Source of the DNA: Desmodesmus armatus
Taxonomy: Eukaryota; Chlorophyta; Chlorophyceae; Sphaeropleales; Scenedesmaceae
Assembly: GCA_007449985.2 (NCBI GenBank)
Contig: VIIQ02000148.1
Location: forward strand, 183,749-247,748
Direction of reading: 5' to 3'
DNA length: 64,000 bases
The position numbers and the translations under genes are program-made. Shown piece after piece: positions 47,294-56,300 of the stretch (position 1 is its first letter; each line of letters begins with the position of its first letter). The notes beneath the pieces were generated by a model that saw nothing but the letters and a program-made list of their open reading frames with translations, was not told where the DNA came from and ran no database searches.

Positions 47294-48769
47294 ACACTTG
47301 GAACAGATGACTTTGGACTCTTTTCAGTTACAGATACGGCATTTGGCACGACCAAAGCCGTACAATCCACAGGGGAGCCCGAGGCTAGTGGAGTAGCCAA
47401 CAGATAACCATCGGTTTCAAGAACAGAATCACAATAATCAAGCACTGCTGAGAACAGTCCCCCAGATCGGACAACCCACTTCATCAGTCGCCTCTGCATA
47501 GTGCATCCCCTCCCCCTCCCGTCCCCACTTTGTGTCACACTGCCTTGCTCCCCTCCCCTTGTCTTGTGCCTGTTGCAGGGACACTGGGCCACGCTGGGGG
47601 TGGGGACCGCTTCGGCGCCCGCCCCGCATCCTTCTTCTCACCCTCTCTTCACCTTGTGCCCACTCACTTACATGAATCCTCTCTGCTGTCACTCATCCAC
47701 ATATGCATATCATTCAGCCTGTCTCTGACCGGGCTGCGCCCGGTGCGTTCCTGTAGCTGTGTGAGTGCCACTGCTTAGCAACGGCGGGGCTTCTTGCCCC
47801 GTTGGTGGTTGACTTCACATTGTGTTAAGTTTTGGGTGGCAGGGTGGTTTTCTTGTGCCTTGTGCTCTTTGCCGCCCGGCTGTCTGTTTTTTGTGTGCCC
47901 CGCCTGTCCTGTGTTATTTCTGTCTGCTGTGCCTGTTCAGGTCCCACGGTGACGGCCTACTTGGTGCTGCCAGCCTTCGCTGGGGGTGGGGGAGGACCCC
48001 CACCCTCCCCCCTTGTGCCTACATGCTCCTTCCTGGCATCCTGGTGGGCTGTTCCTGACGCTCGCTGCGCGGTGATGGTGCTGCTTGCAGGTAATCCTGT
48101 TAGGCTTGATGGGGCTGCTGGACTCGCAGCTTTGGACTGGACGCCTTCTATTGTACTGTGAGGTTGCTTTGTTAGGCTTTTGTTGCCTGGGGTGGCGGTG
48201 GGGGACCCCAGTGCTAGCTACATTGTGTTACCATCTTGTGTGTTCCCAGTGTCTCCACAGGAAATCACGCTACCTCCCCGGTTCCGGGCACTGTCTTACA
48301 AAAGTGTCCTCGGCCCGGGTGTCAACCGTTACTCGAATGTCGGGAAGTTTGCGGATAGCCTGACAGCCACTTTCCATGAGATATACACAGTTACAATCGG
48401 ATTAGGTGCGGCTCAGACCCACGACGCTGGACTGCGGTTGGATCTGTGACCACGCAACCTCGAATTCGTGTTCGGTCGGCTGCAATCCCCTCGTGTATTG
48501 CACAAGAGGTGTCAAAACGTGATTTTTACTTTCATATGCAGCCTTTACCGCCCGTCAGCGCCTGTTGATCTTGTGGTATAGGGAGCACCAGAGCAGTCCA
48601 AGTGTCTGATCTGGTGCTTCTGCACCGTGTCTTCCGACCAAAGCCATCGCACTGAAGCCCTGCATTTGTCATGTGCAGCATGTCTGTCACGACGAGCTCA
48701 AGGCTTGGCAGGATGTGTTGAGATTGTTGCAGGACAAGGACTCATGAGGCTGATCAGCCCATCTGGCAG
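47294..48769. other. Interval after the RT relic; unassigned ORF near 48.2-48.45 kb
   Basis: The plus frame at 48180-48449 contains ITLPPRFRALSYKSVLGPGV and FADSLTATFHEIYTV after an acceptor-like CTCCACAG. It looks protein-like but is unrecognised and may belong to the same inserted element. Upstream of 48770 there may be a first exon of the MYND gene (a frame with HDELKAWQDVLRLLQDKD near 48678-48745), but no clean splice was found. Confidence 0.25.
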
Positions 48770-51700
48770 CAACAAAGCTCCGTGACCTGAACGTGAACAA
48801 CTTCAGCAAAGCCACTCAGAAGAAGATCTTGGCCAAAGAGGTAAAAAGCAGCAGTAAAGTTACCAACACTGTCCTGGTTGGGTGCCATGCAGGACGGCAG
48901 TGGGGACAGCAATCGATGTGCCAGTGGCATGTTCAGCAGTTCGTGTGGTCAGACTCTTTCAAGCTACAGCCAACATCCATGTCTCGCTGCTGCAGGTGGC
49001 ACGGCGCTTAGCAGCAGCTGCTGTCAAGCAGATCAAGCCTGACGGGTGCAGGGCGCCAATTGCAGCAGCGGCTGTCATACGCGTTCTGGCAAGGCTTGTC
49101 ACGGGCCTTCTGCAGGGTGCAGACCAGGCCAGCACAGCAGCAGCCCTCCGGCAGCAACTGCAGCAGTCAGGGCTATGGGAAGATCTGCCCGGCATCCTAG
49201 CTGCTGCAGCACAAGAGGTAAAGGCGTGCGCAGCAAGCCCAGCACGCTTGGCAGCTATGCAGCAGGCTGCACCTGACGCCGCACAGCCACTGATGCTTCT
49301 GCTCATATCTGTTGGGGACCTCTTTGACCTACTGCTCGTGCTGCTGAGGCTTTGGGACCCCCACAGCCTCCTGCAGAGCCCATTGGCTAGCAGTGCCGAG
49401 GCTGCTATGCAGCTGGCAGCAGCAGGACTGCGGCTGATATGCAGCTACCAGGATCAGCCGCAGGATGGCATTACAGAGCAGGCCATCGGTGGTCTCAACT
49501 GGTTGCTGCTTGCTGTCCGCTATACAGTCCATGCTGTCGCAAACATTGTGTCACGGGGAGCTACACAGGCACCCAGCAGTGATCCTGCAGCGCCCGGCAG
49601 CAAAGGTTCAACTGCCAGCAGCCGCACAGGGCAACACAGGACCCATCAGCAGCAGCAGCAGCGGCGGCTGCAGCAGCTGCTGCTTTCCCCCGATTGGCGC
49701 CATATCAGCGGCTTTTTCATGGTAGCCCACTGCTACACTCTGCTGCGTCCCCCGCAGCTGCCTGCACCTATAGGTGCTAGCTAGTGTTCACGCAGGGAAC
49801 AGCGACAGCGGCGCTGACGCCGGCAGCGGCAGCGGCAGCGCTGGTGTCACCAGCAGCAACAGCGGCAGCAGCACCGACGGTGGCAGCGGTGGCAGCAGCA
49901 GTGTTGGGAAAGTTGTCAACCCTATAGTCTCAAAAGGGGAATGAACCAGGGACGGTAACGGATCCCAGTGGTCCCCTCCTGTTCCTTTCAATTCCCTCGG
50001 TGGTTGTTCTGGCATCCTACTGTACAGTTGTTTCAGTGTGTGCAATTTAAAGCTCCTGTGCTTCCTGCCCCCCCCCCCCCTCAGGGCCTGGCTGCCTGGC
50101 TGTCTAGTGGTGTTGCTTGACAGCTAGTGTGAGTGTGCTGTAGTGTGCGTATGCTATAGTGAGTGTGCTGTGATTGGTGATGTTGACCTGCCCCGGAGAA
50201 GCAACTGTTTGAGATGCAGCAGGTGCTGCTGCTGGTGCCCACCATGGACGATGGTCCATATGGATGCATCTGCTGGGCTGTCAGCTGGTGCTTCAACATG
50301 AGCAGCACGCCTGCTCTTCGTCAACACTACGGCTGAAAAACACCAAATCTGTAGATACAAGGCTAAAGTGACTGTCCCTAGCGAAGTGCATCATGTTGCC
50401 TGTTACGATGGCGCGTAGCGTGGTGCAAGTGATGTTTTGAGGCATATCCTGGTCTTCTACGATTCAATAAGTCCATTGTATCTTATGTTTTTTGCATCTG
50501 ACTGTGCATCGAGCGTAGAAGTGTCATTTGTTATTGGGCAGGACAAGTGCATCACCTGCTCACCTGCAGCACTTGAACACGCGTTGAAATATGTATACAC
50601 TGTACAGAATTGTTGTACGACAATTTCAGACCGATCACGGGATGGTGTGAATTTAGCTGAGTTTTTTTTCGATTTCAGTCCTCCGGTATGCACTGTCTTT
50701 GCTGCTGTGAGACCGTCCAGTCGCTTCTGTGCATTGATGACGTTGAAAAGGAATTTTACAAGCTTTTTTGCATTGGGCAGAGTATGCACATGTTGGCATC
50801 TCAAAACGCATTTGCAGCTCAAGCTTGCATAGTGGCTGAATTGAAAAGTCCCTGGGTACTTTTATGTGCTGATAACGCACACGGAGTTGCAAGGCTCGCG
50901 CGCCCGTGCTTGCTGAGATATGGGGGTCCAAAAACTGCCCCAAAAACTGACAGATGACCTTTTACTGGGATCCGTAATTACCGTCGTGCAGTAGCATTTG
51001 TTGCTGAGTGGCAGGACGAGCTGCCTGCCTCACACCAGCAGCTGCTGCAGATGCTGGGTTTCAGCAGCAAAGGGGTGCTGTGGGCAGCAGCCTTCCATGA
51101 AAGGCTGCAGGGTCACATCAAGCAGATGGGTGAGCTTGCTGCAGCTCATACTAGCGCCAGCTTGTGGGCACGTGAGTGTATGTCACAGCAGTCGGGGGAG
51201 TCAGGGTGCTCAGATGGCTGCACGGGTGCCGCCCCCAGCAGCACAGCTGGTCAGCAGGCTGCTGCTGATGTGCTGCTGGCATCTGTGATGCTGCACTGTG
51301 CTGCTCATTGCCCCAGCCAGCCCCATGAAGAGGATTACATCAGCGTGTGTGAGACCGCAGCCAAGTTTGCAGCATATGCTTGGGCAGAGCCTGCCAGCAA
51401 ACTGCAGCAGGCAAGTGAGGCATTTGCAGTGCCCAGCAAGCAGCAGCATGCCATCCTGGCTGAAGCTCAGCAGCTGGCAGCAGCAGAGGGGGAGCAGGTG
51501 GTGTTCCTGCAGCATAGTATGGCAGGGCTGCTGGGGATGCTACATCGGCATGCCCGGGGAACTCCTTGCAAGCCTGCCGCCTCTGCTGCTGCAGCTGCAG
51601 TGGCCCAGCCCGACAGCAGCAGCTGCAACAGCAGCAGTGGATACGACGGCACCCTCGATAGCAGCAGCAGCAGCAGCAGCACTCCACTTTGTGCAAAACC

Positions 51701-52226
51701 TGCTGCTCAGGCTGTGTCTCAAGCTGTTTCTGCCTTGAAACTGGTCACTCAGCATTGCAGCAGCAGGCATGACCTGCAGTCACACCTGGTCACTGCGGGG
51801 CCAAGCAAGGGTACGAAAGCAGGAGCTGATGGCGCAGCAGCAGCAGCAGCATTGCACATTCCTTTGATAGCGACCCTGCAGGACTGTGTGCGGCTGGGGG
51901 TGACTGTTCCGCAGCTGCAGCTGCAGTGGGAGGCTATCACCGGGCTGTTTCCTCTAGAGAAACCACAGTATCACCAGGGTGCCCCTGTATCAGCTGGCCT
52001 GGCTACCCCACCCGGCAGCCCCCAGCAGCAGCAGCTGTTTGGGTTGATGTGCAGCCTGCAGAAGACCGTGCAGCTGCAGGCAGGGCTGGGGCAGAACACG
52101 GGCTGTCGGGCAGCCACACGCCTGCTGACGACTGCACGCACTGCAGAAGCGGCTATTGGGTTGCAACTGCAGCACACAAGGGCTTTTGAGGATGCAGCAA
52201 GCAGAACTGCTGCCTGCCGTGCGTTT

Positions 52227-52267
<41 letters not shown>

Positions 52268-52684
52268 CCGGACAGCTGGGAAATCAACAGCTTCCACAGC
52301 AACTGCAGCAGAATCAGCCCAGCTTAGATTGCAGCAGGGTGCCTCTGATGCTAAAGGAGTGCCACAAGTCATCGACAGCTGCCCCAACAGCTGTGCTGAT
52401 GCCCTGCTGATGATGCCCTGGCTGGTGCTGTTGGGCCGCTGCTGCCTGAACCTGGCACAGCCCATGCTGCTTAATCACTTTCAAGACAAGGCGGTGTACT
52501 TCACAGGCTGGCTATCTGCCCTTCAGTCCTGGCTGCAGGACAGCAGCACATCAGCACAGCTGGCTGCTGCTGGGATGAACCCTGGGGGCATCCTGCAGGC
52601 ACTGCAGGACACACTCACAGCCATGCAGCGCCTGCAGGGTAGCGCCAGTGCGAGCGGCCCATGGAATGGGGTCAGCACAAATGC

Positions 52685-52723
<39 letters not shown>

Positions 52724-53040
52724 CCAGGGTAGCTCGTCTGCTGGGGGTGCTGATGGTGCTGAGGGTGTGGGTCTGGCTGGCCGGCTGCATGCCTTGGGCG
52801 TGTGCCTGAGCTCCCTGCCGCTGTCCTGGGGCTGCAACAACCCTTCATGCACCAACATGCAGGGCCCTGCAGAGGCGGGCATTGTGCAGGGCAAGGGGCA
52901 CAAGTGCAACGGCTGCCGCATGGCCTACTACTGTGCAGCACTGGAAGCAGCACAAGCCGGTGTGCAAGGCTGTTGCCGTAGCAGCTGCCGGTGGTGATGT
53001 TGCAGCCAAGCGTAAGGCTGCCCGGCAGGCTGGCACCTAG
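48770..53040 (+). CDS. MYND zinc-finger protein with a frameshift in the finger
   Basis: Exon about 48770-48840 (LRDLNVNNFSKATQKKILAK) joins in phase 0 to an exon from 48996 (VARRLAAAAVKQIKPDG). That exon runs to 49773 and splices, phase 1, to 50992, giving LPAPIVAFVAEWQDELPASH. The long last exon is alpha-helical and Ala/Gln/Leu-rich, and ends in a MYND finger: WGCNNPSCTNMQG, then HKCNGCRMAYYC. Right after YYCA the frame is lost; WKQHKPVCKAV, which should follow in a MYND domain, is present one base out of phase and runs open to TAG 53038-53040. The C-x3-C pair of the finger is incomplete as it stands. MYND fingers bind proline-rich partners; the role of this family is unknown to me. The 5' start is not defined. 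The MYND identity is firm; the full model is moderate. Confidence 0.65.
49951..50985. mobile_element. ~1.03 kb TIR-flanked insertion inside an intron
   Basis: GACGGTAACGGATCCCAGT at 49951-49969 is matched in inverted orientation at 50964-50985 with a three-base insertion. The interior, especially 50440-50980, is more AT-rich than the host gene and has overlapping ORFs of ~120 codons on both strands without recognised motifs. No target-site duplication is obvious. Its right end lies six bases before the 3' splice site (GTGCAG) of the intron 49774-50991. Confidence 0.65.
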
Positions 53041-53303
53041 GTGGCAGTCAGTCTAAGTATTGTGTCAGCCCGTTTGACATGTAGTGTAGTTGCTATGTGT
53101 TGGGGCTGCATGGTAGTGCAACCAATTGTACGATTAGGGCGACTGTCACCCATTCGTGATGTCAATTTGGATCTTTGTGCACTTGGATTTGGTGACTTCA
53201 GAAGTTGCATGCTGGCTTGATAGGCCAGTAGCCTGGCTGACCCATTGTCAGGAGATTGTTGGGATGCAAGTTGAGCTGGATCGTGTATGATCGTGTATGA
53301 TTC
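53041..53303. other. Between the MYND stop and the LINE ORF
   Basis: No gene is seen. The LINE 5' junction is probably near 53270-53303, where GATCGTGTAT is directly repeated. An in-frame TGA at 53298 closes the ORF upstream. Confidence 0.4.
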
Positions 53304-56300
53304 ATGCCTAGATCATTGATGCGAGGTACCCTGTCAGCACTTGTACTAGAGGCGAAGGCAGGTGTGAGAGGGAAGCAGGCACTCCACAACATCATTAAGC
53401 TCATGTGGACCTGTGGGCTCACGCCAGACTCCTGGAAAGAGAGCACGACGATCATGCTCTACAAACACAAAGGCACTCCCCTTGAACTCGACTTCTATCG
53501 GAGAATTGGCCTGGAAATCACGGTCTACAAAGTCTGGACGCGCATGGTCACGTTTGCCATGGCAGACCGAGCCGAAAGACAAAACATGCTGAGTGCATCA
53601 CAAACCGGGTTCAGGAGCAAGCGCTCCACTGCACAGCAAATTGAGATGATGGCCATGGCCCTGGAGGACGCCTACTGGTACAAACAAGACATCTACTTGC
53701 TGCAAGCAGACATGACGGAAGCATTTGACACCATCTCACATGACAAACTGTTATGCATCCTCTATGACTTGGGCTTCCCTACAGACGCCATCGAGGTGGT
53801 GAAAGACCTGTACATGGGGGCACAAACTCGCTTCCAAACGCCGCACGGCCCTACGGCTCCCATCCCCATCGACAGGGGCACAATTCAGGGGGACAGCCTG
53901 TCCCCCTTCCTTTTCATACTATATATAGAACCCCTATTGAGGTGGCTACACAGCGGCAGGCATGGATACGTCCCGGGGTGCCTGAAAGACTCTCAAGTTC
54001 CTGATGACCAACGCCACACCAGCTCCATCACATATGCAGACGATCTCAACGCACTCACAGGATCCCTTGCAAAACTGAAACACCAAGCCAAGAAGCTCTC
54101 CGCATACACAACTTGGGGGCACCTGGTAGTCAACCACAAGAAGACAACGGTGACAGGAGCACTCCATCACTCACAACCAAACAAGCCATACGATGACCAA
54201 CGCCTAAAGGAGCAACTGGAAGGGCACATAACTGTACAAGGCAAGCCTATTACTTACCATCACCCAAAAACCCCATTCCGGCACCTTGGGGTACTCCTCA
54301 CCATGAACCTGGACTACAAACCACAATTCAAGGCAACAGTAGAACAACTGGCCAATGCAGCCAACGCACTGAAAACCTCATGGGCCAGCCCATCCCAAAA
54401 ACTACGCATTCTGAAGTCCAGCTTAAGGGCCGCTGTCTCACATGTCCTGACAATGGCACCATTCACGTCACCGGAAATCAAGAAATTGGATTGCATTCTC
54501 TGCAAAATCGCCAAACAAGCACACGGGCTGTCGGTCAGCATGTCCACCATTGGTGCACATGAGGACACTGCAAAGGGAGGACTGGGATGCCCCTCTCTAG
54601 AGGTCGAACACACCATCATCTGTACGCAGCGGCTGACCCGCGCACTGAACGATGAAGGACCCCTAGGCCGCCTCACCCGTGCCCTCATGCAACGACAGTG
54701 CACTGCTACGGATGCGCTGTCAGCCTCTCAGCTCCCCCACGTCTCACGCTACTGTATGCGCGTCAGACAAGCCCTGGCCATGCAAAAGGCCAGGATCATC
54801 CTCAAAAAGGATGGCACAAGGCAAGCAGCTTTGGACGCCCTGGCACCCCTTGCTGCAAGCCTCACAAAGCTAGAAGCTGAGCCAAGTGAATGGGACCGCA
54901 GGCTCGTGGCAGACATACAAGTTCTGCACTCTGTGGGAATCAACACAGTTGAGCACATGTTGTGCCATAAACGCATAAACGTCCTCCCAGCACTAGCCAT
55001 TGTGTCCATCATGGGAAAGAACAAGGTAAAGCCCAAGCACATTGCAGCCTGGCGCCGAGTCACCCACTACCTCAGCACAGGCGTGCCGTGGACGGAGGTA
55101 TGCAGAGCACCTCCCGAACAAGCATCCCGCCCCCTCCACAGTGACTTCCACCGGAATATGCAAGCACACTGGCCGGGCAATCGCACCATGTGGAACAATC
55201 CCATCCCAGGAACGCACACCGACCTGCATGCCCTGTCAGGGATGCACCAAGACCTAGAACACCAAGCACTACAAGCACGCAACACTACAGTCGAATACAT
55301 AAGGAGCCGCAAACAAGCAAGCGGGCCGTCTGGAAAGACATACAGACACACTGTGGAAATTGCCGACGCCCCAGTGAGCCGCCGCACGTGCACCGGTTAT
55401 CGCCTCTACACCAATGCTTGCAAAGCTGCCTCGAGTCGACCTCCTCAACCAGGAGAACCCCCGCCAGCACAAAAGCGCATGGCTGCGCTTGGAGCGAAGT
55501 ATTCCTTTACGGATGAAAGAATTGCCTCTGTGAAGGCACTCTGCTCCTCTCGCACCCAACAACAAGCCATCGTGCAGTGGGCTCCATGTGTGCAACCAGG
55601 ATGGCAGATTGCCACTCAAGAAGCCTCAGGATACAAAGTCCACTGCATGACAGAAGCCACGCCGGCCGACCTACAACAGTTCGGTCTAGACACTCAGCGC
55701 CCATGCGAGTACTGTGCAAGACCAGCCACCTCCACAGAACAAACCTGTAAGATCTGCACAACGTGTGACAGGTGGTATCACACTGAATGCATCCAACGGG
55801 TGCATGGTGAGGACTCAGCTGAAACACCTGAACCTTACACATGCAAGGAGTGCCATGAGCAACAATACACCGCACAAAGCCTCCCTAACGACATCAAGCT
55901 CTACAGAGTGGAATGGAAGGAGGCCTCAGAGGCCATTCCCACCATACGCGCCAGCGCCACACCTCCGGCACTGCGGGAACTGGAAGAGCTTCTTGCATCC
56001 CAACACGTCCATGATGACAGTCAAGTCAAAAGACAAAAGACTGCCATGCAGCAACGCCCAAGAGTCACTCCACCTGCGGCTGAAAGAGTGTACGATGTGA
56101 CCATTGGCCAAGCAATCCGCAAGAAACTGGTACTTCACACCCTCCCCATCAACCCCCATGCAGATATCCCCCCCGACACGCATGGAGCCAGTGGAGGGGG
56201 CTGCCGTGCGTATGTGAGGCCAGTGCAGTACGCCACTTCGGCTGGCCAGATAAGGACAAAAGAGTTGTGCTGCATCTATGGCACAGACGGCAGATGTGAA

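Noticed and set aside
53304..53500. Complete LINE start at ATG 53304
   Set aside because: The ATG is only a few dozen residues before the RT fingers and an in-frame stop precedes it. The 5' end is more likely truncated, so this start is not taken as native.
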